A DNA stretch of 64,000 nt from Microbulbifer bruguierae (GTDB lineage: Bacteria > Pseudomonadota > Gammaproteobacteria > Pseudomonadales > Cellvibrionaceae), in the NCBI RefSeq assembly GCF_029869925.1, contig NZ_CP118605.1, positions 3,996,001 through 4,060,000 of the forward strand, read 5' to 3'. The position numbers were made by a program, and so were the translations under genes. The notes below the pieces were generated by a model that had not been told where the DNA came from, did not search any database, and was given only the letters and a program-made list of their open reading frames with translations. Of this stretch, positions 8,794 to 18,795 are shown in pieces (the first letter of the stretch is position 1; the number at the start of each line of letters is the position of its first letter).

Positions 8794-9978
8794 TCAGACT
8801 TCCACAGGAAGGTTGGGCGATGTGGTATCTGGTGTTTTTGCGAGGGCGCGGTTTTTTGTGCCGCGTTTGAGTCTGCGTTTCTGCCACCACAGATACAGAC
8901 CGGTGCCGAACAACAGTGTGGGAGTAAGACCGGCAAGCAGTACCAGCCAGCGACCGACCATTCCGAGTGCGTCGCCATTATGCAGGGGGAACTGCCAGCG
9001 CAGGATTTTGTTGCCGAGCGGGATTGCGGTGACATTCTGGGACATCAATGTCTCGCCGGAATACTGGTCGACACGGACGATACTGGCGCCGTAATTGGAC
9101 CAGGCCTCGCCGGCTGCTCTGAAGGTCAGGCCATAGCTGTCCTTGTTGTCCCGGGGTAGATAGATCCGTTTCAGTGCACCGCCGGGGAATACGGTTTCAC
9201 CGATAGCAACGGCCTGGTCCGGCGAAATGGGGGTGCCGGATTCTGTCCGGGAGCCGGGCAGGGCGGGGCGGGGTTCCAGCTTGAACAGGGTGCCGACGAC
9301 CGCTTCCACTTGGGTGGGAAATACCAGGGATACGCCGGAAAAGCTGATCATCAGTAATAAGGGCAGAAAATAAATGCCGAAGACCCGGTGAATATCAAAA
9401 TAGAAACGGAAGCGATTACCCGTGCGGGAAATGCTAAACGCACGTCGCCAGGGTTGCTTGCCTCTGGAGCCATCTTTTCTTTTCTTCGGCCACCACAATA
9501 CGGCGCCGGTGATACAGAACACCATCAGCAGCAGGCCCATAAAACCCACCACAGTTTTTCCGGTTTTGCCGGCGAGCAGGGTGTAGTGCAGACGGTACAG
9601 CCAGGTCATGGTGTATTCCGGCGTGCCCCAGGTACGTACCGCGAGGACCTGGGCATCGGTGGGGGATACACTGACTTCTACCGGGCCCGGTGCGCCGTCA
9701 GGGGTGGGAAAGCGCACCACGTGGGGGCTGCCCGGCTGGCGCTGGGTCATTAGCCTTGTGGGCGCAGGATTACCGGTTACCGCCGCCTGTGCGGCGCTGA
9801 GGATATCGCCATAGCTCGCCGGTTGGGCGCTGGGATTGAAGTGCACCGTTTGCGGTGCGAGTTGTTCATCCAGCGCGTGATCGAACACCAGCAGGCTGCC
9901 GGTGAGTCCGATCAGTGCGAGTAGCAGCCCCAGAGTGAGGCCGGCGTACTTGTGCAGGATGAAAAGGGGTTTGCGCAT
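8794..9978 (-). CDS. PepSY-associated TM helix protein (iron-regulated membrane protein type)
   Basis: This inner-membrane protein has 394 residues and about four transmembrane helices: residues ~10-35 (LGLLLALIGLTGSLLVF), ~140-165, ~195-220 and ~345-370. PepSY-like periplasmic segments lie between them. HKYAGLTLG near the N terminus and DIHRVFGIYFLPLLL are hallmark motifs of the PepSY_TM family. Members often sit next to siderophore receptors and are proposed to help ferric-siderophore reduction or iron release. Here the gene lies directly downstream of a Fur-box TBDR on the same strand, which supports an iron role. The two are separated by a REP pair that may modulate mRNA levels. The C-terminal tail is basic and cytoplasmic. 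Confidence 0.88.
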   Translation of the reverse strand: MRKPLFILHKYAGLTLGLLLALIGLTGSLLVFDHALDEQLAPQTVHFNPSAQPASYGDILSAAQAAVTGNPAPTRLMTQRQPGSPHVVRFPTPDGAPGPVEVSVSPTDAQVLAVRTWGTPEYTMTWLYRLHYTLLAGKTGKTVVGFMGLLLMVFCITGAVLWWPKKRKDGSRGKQPWRRAFSISRTGNRFRFYFDIHRVFGIYFLPLLLMISFSGVSLVFPTQVEAVVGTLFKLEPRPALPGSRTESGTPISPDQAVAIGETVFPGGALKRIYLPRDNKDSYGLTFRAAGEAWSNYGASIVRVDQYSGETLMSQNVTAIPLGNKILRWQFPLHNGDALGMVGRWLVLLAGLTPTLLFGTGLYLWWQKRRLKRGTKNRALAKTPDTTSPNLPVEV

Positions 9979-9996
9979 GGGGGGAGTTTAACCGGG

Positions 9997-10063
9997 TTCG
10001 CCTGCAAGCAGGCTCCTACATCAGCAAGGAAACCCTACCTGTAGGAGCCTGCTTGCAGGCGAA
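9997..10063. repeat. REP pair between PepSY and TonB-receptor genes
   Basis: TTCGCCTGCAAGCAGGC plus CTCCTAC faces an inverse copy ending CTTGCAGGCGAA. The units are nearly identical to those around the RAYT at 7111-7557. It lies in the intercistronic space of two co-directional genes, a classic REP location. Confidence 0.85.
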
Positions 10064-10085
10064 CCACTTATTTACCATTTAATAA

Positions 10086-12221
10086 TCAGAACACTTTCGA
10101 GTAAGACAGATTCACACTGCGTCCCAGGCCCTTGAAGTTGCGAACATTGTTGCCCGCGGTCTGGGAGTAGTAAGTGAAATAGTCTTCATTGGTAAGGTTC
10201 TGGATACCCAGCGCGAACTCACCATCGAGTGCTTTCAGCTGCGCGCTGGCGTCGATGATGGCGTAACCGTCGAACTCTCTGGTAACAACACCGTCCTTGT
10301 TTTCAAAGTCACGGTCGAGCAACCAGTTGGCCTGCAGGCGCGTGCTGAGGTTGTTGGTCCAGTTGTGCGCCCAGCTCAGGTTGAAGCGGTTGGGAGCGAT
10401 ATTGCGACCGTCCAGATCGGTGTCGACCTTGCCATCTTTGTCCGAGTCGTAGCGGCCCTTGGTGTAGGCGTAACGGGCTTCCAGAGTGGCAGCTTCAGTG
10501 ACGAACCACTGCCAGCGCATCTCCAGACCATCGACATCGGTTTTTTCGCGACTGACGCTGTAGATGCCGTCATCGCCCAAGGCCAGACGTTGTCCGTAGT
10601 TGGAGTCGGAAGAATAGTAGGCAAATTGCGCGGCAAACACGTCGGTGTTGAAGTCGAGGCCAAGCTCCTGGTTCTCGGTCAGGATCGGCTGCAAATTGAG
10701 GAAGCTTTCCACATCTTTCCCGGCTTCATCGATGCCGCGCAGAACCCGGCCGACGTCCGGCATGGAAAAGCCTTCGGAATAGTTGGCGTAGACCCGCCAG
10801 CCTCCACCAATTGCGTAGGTTGCACCGATATTGCCGAGGGTTTCACTGAACTCCGGGTTGCCACCTTTTACGAATTGGCCGCCATTGTAGGAGGCGAGGG
10901 TGGTGAAGTCGTCCACCTGCAGTTCTGAAATTTCATGGCGAACGCCGGCGGTGATGGTCATACGCTCGATGCCGCTGAACTCCGCCTGCGCATAGGGGGC
11001 GATATTTTTGTATTTCGTCGGCGGTACCCAGGCGCGGCCAGTGAGGATCAGCTGTTGCCAGGTTTCGTCCTGCAACAGGTCCACACCATAGGCCAGGCTT
11101 ACCGGTGCTCCGGCGATATCGTCTTTGATCAGGGTCAGCTTCAGGCCGCGTTTTTCCGAGTTGTTCTGGGACTGGTCAAACAGGTCCGGTCCGTAAGTGG
11201 CTTCGTCCTGAAAGGTCCCGCTGTCGGTGGCCCCGTAGGTGCCGGCAAAATCCTGAGAAAATACCTGTGTGCGCAGCTTCTGGCCGAAAAAATCTTCTTT
11301 GGTGTATTCCAGGTTAATGGTGGTCACGTCGTTGGACGGAGACTTGCCGGGCACATCCCCTTTCTCAGCGGTAGTAGGAATACCGGCACTGATATTGCCG
11401 TCGACACTCAGCCAGTTGTTATTACCCTCTACCAGGAAGTGGTTCACAGTCAGCTGTACGCGCTGGTCGTCCCAGCTGTAGCCGGTTTTGACAAAGGCGT
11501 TGACGGTTTCGCTGTCCATGGTGTCGCCCTGGGTATTGTCGAAGCCGACAATGTCGCCATTGGCGTCGTAGCTGATCCCAGCATTGCGGTAGGTAACGCT
11601 GGCCAGTACATCGACGTCGTTTACCTTGCCGGAAAGGCTGTAGCTGCCGTTGTAACCCAGGGTATCGCTCAGTTCTTCCGGCTGCAGGTTGGATTCCACT
11701 CGCAGGCTCTGCTGGAATTCTTCGCTGGGGGTACGGGTTACCAGATTGATGATGCCGCCGGAGGCGCCCATGCCGTGGATGGCATTGGCGCCGTGAATTA
11801 CTTCCACCCGCTCCAGTACCAGCGGATCGATGGTGTGGCCGTCGCGACCGCCATCGCGCAGCGGGTTGGACTGGGGTACACCATCGATCAGATAAAGTGG
11901 TTTGCGGCCGCGAAGGCTTTCACCGGAGCTGGTCATCTTCTGGCGGCTGGGAGCGAAGCTCGGGATCAGATTGCCGAGGATGGTGGACAGGTCGCTGGTG
12001 GTGGTCATCTGATTGTTCAGCTCCTGCTGATCGATCAGGGTGACGGTATTGGGGATAGCGCTCAGTGGCTTCTCGGTGCGGCTCGCGGTGACCACCACCT
12101 GTTCCAGGTTGCGTTGGTCTTTTTCTCTTGTGGCATCTTGCGCGAAAACGCTGGTGGCGCACAGGGCTCCGCCGGCTGCGGTAATTGCCAGGGCAAGAGA
12201 AGTTTGCAGGCTGCGCATCAA
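10086..12221 (-). CDS. TonB-dependent siderophore receptor (IutA-like)
   Basis: This 711-residue outer-membrane receptor takes up ferric siderophores with TonB energy. The signal peptide ends at about SVFAQ. A TonB box (LEQVVVTAS) follows at residues ~41-49. The plug domain contains SLRGRKPLYLIDGVP and VEVIHGANAIHGMGASGGI. A 22-strand-type barrel then ends in NLSYSKVF with a C-terminal Phe. Plug motifs are closer to IutA/hydroxamate receptors than to the GSRI-type TBDRs found later in the window (family-level judgement; the exact ligand is unknown). The gene has its own sigma70-like promoter overlapping a Fur box at 12366-12394. The downstream PepSY gene fits an iron-acquisition unit. No siderophore synthesis genes are visible here. 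Confidence 0.9.
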   Translation of the reverse strand: MMRSLQTSLALAITAAGGALCATSVFAQDATREKDQRNLEQVVVTASRTEKPLSAIPNTVTLIDQQELNNQMTTTSDLSTILGNLIPSFAPSRQKMTSSGESLRGRKPLYLIDGVPQSNPLRDGGRDGHTIDPLVLERVEVIHGANAIHGMGASGGIINLVTRTPSEEFQQSLRVESNLQPEELSDTLGYNGSYSLSGKVNDVDVLASVTYRNAGISYDANGDIVGFDNTQGDTMDSETVNAFVKTGYSWDDQRVQLTVNHFLVEGNNNWLSVDGNISAGIPTTAEKGDVPGKSPSNDVTTINLEYTKEDFFGQKLRTQVFSQDFAGTYGATDSGTFQDEATYGPDLFDQSQNNSEKRGLKLTLIKDDIAGAPVSLAYGVDLLQDETWQQLILTGRAWVPPTKYKNIAPYAQAEFSGIERMTITAGVRHEISELQVDDFTTLASYNGGQFVKGGNPEFSETLGNIGATYAIGGGWRVYANYSEGFSMPDVGRVLRGIDEAGKDVESFLNLQPILTENQELGLDFNTDVFAAQFAYYSSDSNYGQRLALGDDGIYSVSREKTDVDGLEMRWQWFVTEAATLEARYAYTKGRYDSDKDGKVDTDLDGRNIAPNRFNLSWAHNWTNNLSTRLQANWLLDRDFENKDGVVTREFDGYAIIDASAQLKALDGEFALGIQNLTNEDYFTYYSQTAGNNVRNFKGLGRSVNLSYSKVF

Positions 12222-12365
12222 AGGCTCCTTGAGAAGTGTTCGCTATTTTTATCGCGTTGAAATTTAGGTATTGAAACTGGTGCAGTGCGGGTAGCGGAGT
12301 CGGTAAGTATCCGGTCGCGAATCTGTCGATATCGACGCCGCGCTAGCCAGTGAATCTGGGTGGCG

Positions 12366-12394
12366 ATGTTAAATAAAATGAGAATCTTTATCAA
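12366..12394 (-). promoter_or_regulatory. Promoter overlapped by a Fur box
   Basis: Read on the minus strand, TTGATA (12394-12389) and TAACAT (12371-12366) form -35 and -10 boxes with a 17-base spacer. A Fur-type 7-1-7 inverted repeat, TGATAAAGATTCTCA (12393-12379), overlaps the -35 box and matches the consensus TGATAATnATTATCA at 12 of 14 positions. It is about 150 bases upstream of the siderophore receptor start, so iron-dependent repression is expected. The rest of the 12222-12606 gap holds a long receptor mRNA leader and, on the other strand, the tRNA promoter. Confidence 0.7.
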
Positions 12395-12501
12395 TCTCTA
12401 TAAGGGGTTGACTGGTGGTTTATCGGCACCCTGGATCCGGCGGGTTTCGGTTGTTGGAATGACGGAAAATTGGTGGCGGGGAAATTAATGCCAGAAGTGA
12501 C

Positions 12502-12530
12502 TTGACTCCCCGGGGGGGCGTCAATAGAAT
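12502..12530 (+). promoter_or_regulatory. Sigma70 promoter for the tRNA-fMet/rimP transcription unit
   Basis: TTGACT (12502-12507) and TAGAAT (12525-12530) are separated by exactly 17 bases. They are followed by a GC-rich discriminator (GCGCAGCC), the type associated with stringently controlled stable-RNA promoters. The first tRNA begins about 70 bases beyond the expected start site. Confidence 0.7.
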
Positions 12531-12606
12531 GCGCAGCCTCTGAGCGGTTGGGGTTACCCGCCGCAGGAAACCGAAGTCTTACCAGGTCGGTTTTCAGGGT
12601 TGTTGG

Positions 12607-12683
<77 letters not shown>

Positions 12684-12737
12684 AATTTCCATTTATACTT
12701 TCGAAGTTGTAAGTGGTTGTACTAACCCTAGAGTTGT

Positions 12738-12814
<77 letters not shown>

Positions 12815-12897
12815 AATTCCGCTGTCAGTGGTTATAAAGTAGATGCCCAGCAGGGCTCGCTTTTTCTTCTGGCGGCATGGCCGGCGAAGATTTGGGA

Positions 12898-12919
12898 TTC
12901 GATCCTGGTCTCGCTACCA
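12898..12919 (+). pseudogene. Possible 3'-end remnant of a third tRNA
   Basis: A T-arm-like TTCGATCC followed by CGCTACCA resembles the last ~22 bases of the two initiator tRNAs (about 18 matches with one gap). No matching 5' half is present. It may be a decayed third copy or a scar from integration. Confidence 0.35.
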
Positions 12920-12964
12920 GATTCTTGTATGACTGATTGGTTAACAGTTGGTTGTACGCAGTTG

Positions 12965-12986
12965 AAGCCCCTGTTAGGGGCTTTTT
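12965..12986 (+). terminator. Rho-independent terminator after the tRNA pair
   Basis: AGCCCCT and AGGGGCT form a 7-bp stem with a GTT loop, followed by TTTTT. It lies ~150 bases after the second tRNA and ~200 before rimP. It probably attenuates transcription into rimP; NusA made from this operon could modulate it (inference). Confidence 0.75.
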
Positions 12987-13181
12987 CGTATCTGCGGCAA
13001 GCGGGATTATCCTGGTTTGCCATCCGAATGGGCCGGGAGTCGGCGCCGCGGTTTCTCATTCGGACCGTGGGGTCAGCTCCGCTGCCCATTTTTTGTTTCT
13101 GCAACTTGCCCCGTGCAGTTGCGCATCCGCCCCAGGTAGGTCGGCATTACTGCTGGCATGCCGCTGGGCCAAAGTGGTGAT

Positions 13182-13658
13182 ATGGCAAGCAAGCGCGAAC
13201 TTTTGGAAGAGCTTCTGACTCCGGTGATTGAGTCGCTGGATTGTGAACTGTGGGGGATCGAATATCAGACCCATGGTCGCAACGCCATGCTGCGTATCTA
13301 CATCGATGCCGAGCGCGGTATTTCCGTGGAAGACTGTGAGAAAGTCAGTCGTCAGGTGAGCGCGGTAATGGATGTGGAAGATCCTATCAGCAGCAAGTAC
13401 ACCCTGGAAGTTTCTTCCCCCGGTATGGATCGTCCGCTCTACAAACTGGAGCAGTACCAGCGTTTTATTGGTGCCCAGGTGGAACTGCGGCTGCGTATGC
13501 CGTTGGACGGTCAGCGCAAATGGCGCGGTCTCCTGGCTGGTGTTGAGGGCGACGAAGTGGTCCTGCGTATCGACAGTGAAAATGAATATCTGTTGCCGAT
13601 CGACAGTATCGAAAAGGCGAACATCATTCCGCAGTTCGAGAGCGGAGAGAAAAAGTAA
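13182..13658 (+). CDS. rimP: Ribosome maturation factor RimP
   Basis: RimP is needed for maturation of the 30S ribosomal subunit. The 158-residue protein has the usual family length and motifs: [21 protein letters not shown], then the SSPGMDRPL signature near residue 90. A C-terminal SH3-like domain ends in a short acidic/basic tail. The ATG at 13182 starts the conserved N terminus ([12 protein letters not shown]). An earlier in-frame ATG at 13158 would add 8 residues without family similarity. It is the first protein gene of the rimP-nusA-infB-rbfA-truB-rpsO-pnp operon, directly after the initiator tRNAs, which is the canonical gammaproteobacterial order. Confidence 0.95.
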   Translation: MASKRELLEELLTPVIESLDCELWGIEYQTHGRNAMLRIYIDAERGISVEDCEKVSRQVSAVMDVEDPISSKYTLEVSSPGMDRPLYKLEQYQRFIGAQVELRLRMPLDGQRKWRGLLAGVEGDEVVLRIDSENEYLLPIDSIEKANIIPQFESGEKK

Positions 13659-13809
13659 GCGGTTCGCCGCATTATTCAGTCCGGTGTCCCAGTGCGGGAA
13701 TGTCCGGTAAAAGTTAAGGGCAATGCAGAAGTAGCGGGTAAGGCCGGGTGTAGCGGTGTTTACCTGAGCATTGATTTTTGAGCACGTAGCTTTTTGAAGA
13801 GGCAGCTGC

Positions 13810-15306
13810 ATGAACAAAGAAATCTTGCTGGTAGCCGAAGCGGTTTCCAACGAGAAAGGCGTTGACCGGGATATTATTTTCCAGGCAATCGAGGCGGCCC
13901 TTGCAACGGCCACCAAGAAGCGCTACGACGAAGACTCCACTATTCAGGTGGTCATCGATCGCCGCACTGGTGACTACGAAACCTTTCGCAGCTGGGAAGT
14001 GGTAGACGACGACACCCTCGCAGAGCTGGGCACCCAATTCACCCTGGAAGAAGCTCATGAGCAGGATCCAGAGCTGAAAGCCGGTGACATCTATCGTGAG
14101 CAGGTGGAAAACGTCGAGTTCGGTCGTATCGCCGCGCAGACTGCCAAGCAGGTTATCGTGCAGAAAGTTCGCGAGGCCGAGCGCGCCAAGATCGTGGATG
14201 AGTATCGCGATCGCGTAGGCGAGCTGGTCAGTGGCACAGTCAAGAAAGTAACCCGCGATTTTATCGCCGTGGATCTCGGTAACAACGCCGAAGCGCGCCT
14301 GCCCCGGGATCAACTGGTCGGTCGTGAAATCTTCCGTCTGGGTGATCGTGTTCGCGCCATTCTGCTGGAAATCCAGCCTGAGGCCCGTGGCCCGCAGCTG
14401 ATGCTGAGCCGCTCGTGCCCGCAAATGTTGATCGAGCTGTTCCGTATCGAAGTGCCGGAAATTGCCGAGCAGGTCATCGAAATCAAGGGCGCAGCCCGGG
14501 ATCCCGGACTGCGTGCCAAGATTGCGGTTAACACCAATGATGGTCGCATTGATCCCGTGGGTGCCTGCGTAGGTATGCGTGGCGCTCGGGTTCAGGCAGT
14601 CTCCAATGAACTGTCTGGTGAGCGTGTGGATATCGTGCTGTGGGACGATAACGCCGCTCAGTTCGTGATTAATGCCATGGCTCCAGCAGATATCGAGTCC
14701 ATCGTGGTGGACGAAGATACCGGCTCTATGGATGTGGCGGTCGCGGAAGAAAACCTCGCCATGGCCATCGGCCGTAGTGGACAGAACGTGCGTCTGGCCT
14801 CCGAGCTGACCCAGTGGCAGATTAACGTCATGAGCGTTAACGACTGGCAGGCGAAGCAGGAAGCAGAATCCGGCGGCATCATGGAAACCTTCATGGAGCG
14901 CCTGGATATCGATGAAGATGTGGCCGGGGTTCTGGTTGAGGAAGGCTTTACCACCCTCGAAGAAGTTGCCTACGTTCCGATCGAGGAAATGCTGGCAATC
15001 GAAGGCTTTGACGAAGATATCGCCGAAGAGCTGCGTGCGCGTGCAAAAGACGCTCTGCTGACGCAAGCGCTGGCTTCGGAAGAGCAACTGGAGGCCACCG
15101 AGCCCCAGGAAGACCTGCTGAATATGGAAGGTATGGATCGCCAGTTGGCCTTCCAGCTGGCGAGCCGCGGTGTGGCTTCCATGGAGGACCTGGCCGAGCA
15201 GGCAGTAGACGATCTGCTGGATATCGAAGGCATGGACGAAGAGCGGGCAGCCGCACTGATCATGAAAGCCCGCGAACCCTGGTTCGCCGAAGACAGTGAT
15301 CAATAG
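13810..15306 (+). CDS. nusA: Transcription termination/antitermination factor NusA
   Basis: This 498-residue RNA-polymerase-associated factor controls pausing, termination and antitermination. Domains in order are an N-terminal RNAP-binding domain ([18 protein letters not shown]), an S1 domain (~135-200, [19 protein letters not shown]), and two KH domains (~205-345, with [15 protein letters not shown] and [12 protein letters not shown]). Two C-terminal acidic repeats at ~365-495 include [17 protein letters not shown]. Two AR repeats are typical of gammaproteobacteria. A GAGG-like Shine-Dalgarno sits 9 bases before the ATG. The 150-base gap after rimP contains no clear terminator, so co-transcription is expected. 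Confidence 0.97.
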   Translation: MNKEILLVAEAVSNEKGVDRDIIFQAIEAALATATKKRYDEDSTIQVVIDRRTGDYETFRSWEVVDDDTLAELGTQFTLEEAHEQDPELKAGDIYREQVENVEFGRIAAQTAKQVIVQKVREAERAKIVDEYRDRVGELVSGTVKKVTRDFIAVDLGNNAEARLPRDQLVGREIFRLGDRVRAILLEIQPEARGPQLMLSRSCPQMLIELFRIEVPEIAEQVIEIKGAARDPGLRAKIAVNTNDGRIDPVGACVGMRGARVQAVSNELSGERVDIVLWDDNAAQFVINAMAPADIESIVVDEDTGSMDVAVAEENLAMAIGRSGQNVRLASELTQWQINVMSVNDWQAKQEAESGGIMETFMERLDIDEDVAGVLVEEGFTTLEEVAYVPIEEMLAIEGFDEDIAEELRARAKDALLTQALASEEQLEATEPQEDLLNMEGMDRQLAFQLASRGVASMEDLAEQAVDDLLDIEGMDEERAAALIMKAREPWFAEDSDQ

Positions 15307-15452
15307 GCTTGATGCCCCCGTGCCGGGCGGGTGTCCGGCCCAGCGCACTGCAGTAAGGTGCGCGTCAAGAATTGCCTGCCGTGCAGGCGAAGGGTGGAGC
15401 AGTAAAATGCATTGAAGCTGCTCTGCCACCAAGAGACTTTTTAGGAGAGAGA

Positions 15453-18275
15453 ATGGCCGAAGTAACAGTTAGCGAACTCGCCAAATCGGTTGGTGCCACC
15501 GAAGAGCGTCTGCTCAAGCAGATGCAGGAGGCGGGTTTGCCCCACACTTCAGCGGATGCAAAAGTGTCTGCGGAAGAAAAACAGGTCCTGCTCAACTTCC
15601 TGAAAAGCAGCCACGGCAGCAACGGCGGGGAAGAGAGTGCAGCCCCTCGCAAAATCACCCTCAAGCGCAAAACCACCACCACACTGAAAACCGGATCTGG
15701 CACCGGCCGTAAGACGGTGAATGTGGAAGTGCGCAAAAAGCGCACTTACGTCAAGCGCGCGGAATCGGAAGCCGAGTCCGAGCAACCAGAACTGGATACT
15801 TCCGCGCTGAAAAAGGCTGAGGAAGAGCTGGCAGCTGCAGAACAGGCCGCGGCCGAACGCGCGCGCGCCGAACAGGAAGCGGCAGAAGCCGAAGCCAGGG
15901 CTCAGGCAGAAGCCGACGCCAAAGCTAAAGCGGAAGCCGAAGCCAAAGAAAAGGCCGCAGAAGAAGCCAAAGCCGCTGAACAAGCCGCTGCTCAGGCTGA
16001 GTCTGAAAAAGCGCAGCAGGCGACAAAGCCCGAGCCGAAGCCTGAACCCAAACCAGCGCCGAAACCCGAACCTGCTCCGATTCGTTCCAGCTATGTGGAC
16101 GACATCGAAGCCATGCGTATTGCCGCAATTGAGCGCCGTAAGAAAGAAGACGAGCGCGAAGCTGCCGAGCTGGAAGAGAAGAAAGCCCGCGTAGAAGCCG
16201 AGCGTGCACGTCTGGAGCAGGAACAGAAAGAGCGCGCGGAAAAAGCCAAGGAAAAGACCGCTGCCGAGGCCGCCGAGAAGCCGGCCCTGCGTCGCAAGCT
16301 GGAAACCGAAGTCGAGCGTGATGACGACGAACCACGCAAGCGTCGCGGTGGCCGTCGTGGCAAGACTGGCCCGAAAAAATCCAGTAAAACCTCTCTGTAC
16401 GATGCCGCACTGGAGGTTTTCGAAAGCGATGAAGACGAGAAGCGCAGCACCCGTTCCCTGTCTCGTCCCACGCTGAAAGTGAAGAACACACACGGCTTCA
16501 AAAGGCCGACAGGAAAGCAAGTGTACGAAGTACAGCTGGGCGAGACGATCACCGTCGGCGATCTTGCCAAGCAGTTGAATATCAAGTCCGGCGAACTGAT
16601 TAAACGCCTGATGAAAATGGGCGAGATGGTCACCATCAACCAGAGCCTGGATCGCGATACCGCGAGCCTGCTGGTCGAAGAGTTGGGCCACAAAGTGGTT
16701 CTGCGCTCCGAGAATGCACTGGAAGAACAGCTGGTTGCCCAGTCTCAGGAAGTGGAAGGTGAAGAAGTCTCCCGCGCACCGGTAGTCACCGTGATGGGCC
16801 ACGTCGACCACGGCAAGACTTCTCTGCTGGACTACATCCGCAACACCAAAGTGGTTTCCGGTGAGGCCGGTGGTATTACCCAGCACATTGGTGCCTACCG
16901 GGTGCCGACCAGCCAGGGTGAGATCGCTTTCCTGGATACCCCGGGGCACGCGGCGTTTACCGCGATGCGCGCCCGCGGCGCCCAGGCAACCGACATTGTT
17001 ATTCTGGTTGTGGCCGCGGACGACGGTGTCATGCCGCAGACCGAAGAAGCGATTGCGCACGCCAAGGCTGCCGGCGTACCGCTGGTTGTTGCCATCAACA
17101 AGTGCGACAAAGAAGCGGCTGATCCGGATCGCGTAAAGAACGAGCTGGCGGCAAAAGATGTCATCCCGGAAGACTGGGGCGGCGATACCCAGTTTATCGA
17201 AGTTTCTGCCCACACCGGCCAGGGCATCGACGACCTGCTGGAAGCCGTATCCCTGCAGTCTGAAATGCTGGAACTGAAAGCGAAGGTCGGCGTACCGGCG
17301 ACCGGGGTTGTGATCGAAGCGCGCCTGGAAAAAGGCCGCGGTGTGGTTGCCACTTTGCTGGTTCAGAGCGGCGAACTGAAGCGCGGCGATATCGTGCTTG
17401 CCGGTCAGAGTTACGGCCGTGTGCGTGCCATGACCAATGAGCTGGGCAAATCCGTCAAGGAAGCGGGCCCGTCTACCCCGGTAGAGCTGCTGGGTCTGGA
17501 TGCTACACCCAACGCCGGTGACGAGTTCCTGGTGGTGGCCGACGAGCGCAAGGCCCGTGAAGTGGCCGAGCAGCGCGCGGAAAAAGAGCGCAGCGAGCGC
17601 CAGCAGCGCCAGCAGGCCGCCAAGCTGGAAAACATGTTCGCGAACATGGAAGCCGGCGAGCGCAAAGTACTGCCGGTGGTGGTCAAGGCCGACGTCCGCG
17701 GCTCCCTGGAAGCGATCCAGTCTGCACTGGCAGATATCGGCAACGAAGAAGTTTCCGTAAACGTGGTCTCCAGTGGTGTTGGCGGTATCGCCGAGAACGA
17801 CATCAACCTGGCGCTGACTTCCGGTGCTATCGTGATCGGCTTCAATACCCGTGCCGATGTTGCCGCGCGTAAGCTGGCAGAAACCGAGAGTGTTGAGGTC
17901 CGTTACTACAGCGTGATCTACAACCTTCTGGACGAAGTAAAGCAGGCCCTGTCTGGCATGCTGGACCCAGAAGTGCGCGAGGATATTGTAGGTATCGCCG
18001 AGGTGCGCGATGTATTCCGCTCACCGAAGTTTGGTGCTGTTGCCGGCTGTATGGTCACCGAGGGTACCGTGTACCGCAACAAGCCGATCCGTGTACTGCG
18101 CGACAACGTGGTGATCTATCAGGGCGAGCTGGAATCCCTGCGTCGCTTTAAAGATGACGTACAGGAAGTTCGCAACGGTATGGAATGTGGTATCGGGGTT
18201 AAGGACTACAATGACGTCAAGCCCGGCGACCAGATCGAGGTCTTCGATATCGTCAAGGTAGCCCGCGAGCTGTAA
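15453..18275 (+). CDS. infB: Translation initiation factor IF-2
   Basis: IF-2 is the GTPase that delivers fMet-tRNA to the 30S subunit; its substrate tRNAs are encoded at the head of the same operon. The 940-residue protein has an N-terminal IF2_N domain (~1-52) and a long charged Ala/Glu/Lys helix (~110-330). A second IF2_N-like part follows. The G domain has GHVDHGKT near residue 448, DTPGH and NKCD. Domains II-IV end in [12 protein letters not shown]. The start at 15453 is set by TAGGAG 7 bases upstream; the frame stays open further up, but that stretch is not conserved. The repetitive EAEA/EAKA linker is normal for large enteric-type IF-2. Confidence 0.97.
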   Translation: MAEVTVSELAKSVGATEERLLKQMQEAGLPHTSADAKVSAEEKQVLLNFLKSSHGSNGGEESAAPRKITLKRKTTTTLKTGSGTGRKTVNVEVRKKRTYVKRAESEAESEQPELDTSALKKAEEELAAAEQAAAERARAEQEAAEAEARAQAEADAKAKAEAEAKEKAAEEAKAAEQAAAQAESEKAQQATKPEPKPEPKPAPKPEPAPIRSSYVDDIEAMRIAAIERRKKEDEREAAELEEKKARVEAERARLEQEQKERAEKAKEKTAAEAAEKPALRRKLETEVERDDDEPRKRRGGRRGKTGPKKSSKTSLYDAALEVFESDEDEKRSTRSLSRPTLKVKNTHGFKRPTGKQVYEVQLGETITVGDLAKQLNIKSGELIKRLMKMGEMVTINQSLDRDTASLLVEELGHKVVLRSENALEEQLVAQSQEVEGEEVSRAPVVTVMGHVDHGKTSLLDYIRNTKVVSGEAGGITQHIGAYRVPTSQGEIAFLDTPGHAAFTAMRARGAQATDIVILVVAADDGVMPQTEEAIAHAKAAGVPLVVAINKCDKEAADPDRVKNELAAKDVIPEDWGGDTQFIEVSAHTGQGIDDLLEAVSLQSEMLELKAKVGVPATGVVIEARLEKGRGVVATLLVQSGELKRGDIVLAGQSYGRVRAMTNELGKSVKEAGPSTPVELLGLDATPNAGDEFLVVADERKAREVAEQRAEKERSERQQRQQAAKLENMFANMEAGERKVLPVVVKADVRGSLEAIQSALADIGNEEVSVNVVSSGVGGIAENDINLALTSGAIVIGFNTRADVAARKLAETESVEVRYYSVIYNLLDEVKQALSGMLDPEVREDIVGIAEVRDVFRSPKFGAVAGCMVTEGTVYRNKPIRVLRDNVVIYQGELESLRRFKDDVQEVRNGMECGIGVKDYNDVKPGDQIEVFDIVKVAREL

Positions 18276-18288
18276 CCTGGTAATTGTC

Positions 18289-18365
18289 GGGCACGCTGCA
18301 CTTTGCCCAACCTACGCAGGGAGAAATTCCCCGATATCGTAGGTTGGGCAAAGTGCAGTGTGCCC
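18289..18365. repeat. 28-bp inverted repeat in the infB-rbfA junction (GGGCA family)
   Basis: Two 28-base arms (18289-18316 and 18338-18365) match at 27 of 28 positions around a 21-base loop; both contain TTTGCCCAACCTACG. Single shorter versions of the same core occur at 23491 and 53396, making this a dispersed family different from the REP units. There is no T-run, so it is probably not a terminator but could slow or process the operon mRNA. Confidence 0.8.
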
Positions 18366-18396
18366 AGCAGGTTCAGCCATTTCAGATAGGTAAAAG

Positions 18397-18795
18397 ATGG
18401 CCAAAGAATTCCACCGTGCTGACCGGGTAGCCGACGCCATGCGTCGCGAGCTGGCCCGTCTGATTCAGCACGAAGTGCGCGACCCGCGCGTTGGCATGGT
18501 GAATGTCAATGACGTGGAAGTCAGCCGCGATCTCGCCACCGCCAAGGTTTTTGTGACCCTGGTCGGTGAAGATGACCGCAGCAAGATCGATATCTCCATG
18601 GAAGCGCTGAACAAGGCTGCGGGTTTCCTGCGGACTCAGCTCGCCAAAGAGATCCAGATGCGTTCAATCCCGCGCCTGCATTTCCGCTATGACGAAACGT
18701 CCGTACGCGGTCAGCACCTCTCGGCGCTCATCGATAAGGCAGTGAAGTCCGATCAGAAGAAGTCTGACGACGACTCGGAAGAACAGAACGACTGA
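18397..18795 (+). CDS. rbfA: 30S ribosome-binding factor RbfA
   Basis: RbfA is a 132-residue KH-fold protein that assists late 16S rRNA 5'-end processing and cold adaptation. The N terminus (AKEFHRADRVADAMRRELA) and the HEVRDPRVGMVNVNDVEVS segment are strongly family-like, and LHFRYDETSVRGQHLSALI is the conserved C-terminal core. The last ~15 residues are acidic and variable. The start lies 32 bases after the large inverted repeat. Its stop codon shares a base with the truB start (TGATG), so the two are translationally coupled. Confidence 0.95.
   Translation: MAKEFHRADRVADAMRRELARLIQHEVRDPRVGMVNVNDVEVSRDLATAKVFVTLVGEDDRSKIDISMEALNKAAGFLRTQLAKEIQMRSIPRLHFRYDETSVRGQHLSALIDKAVKSDQKKSDDDSEEQND

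Noticed and set aside
13714..15432. 572-codon minus-strand frame opposite nusA
   Set aside because: Shadow frame produced by codon bias; it runs across both the nusA gene and the neighbouring gaps with no start signal.
15549..17213. 554-codon minus-strand frame opposite infB
   Set aside because: The Phe/Gly/Leu-rich translation is the complement of the Glu/Ala/Lys linker of IF-2, not a membrane protein.
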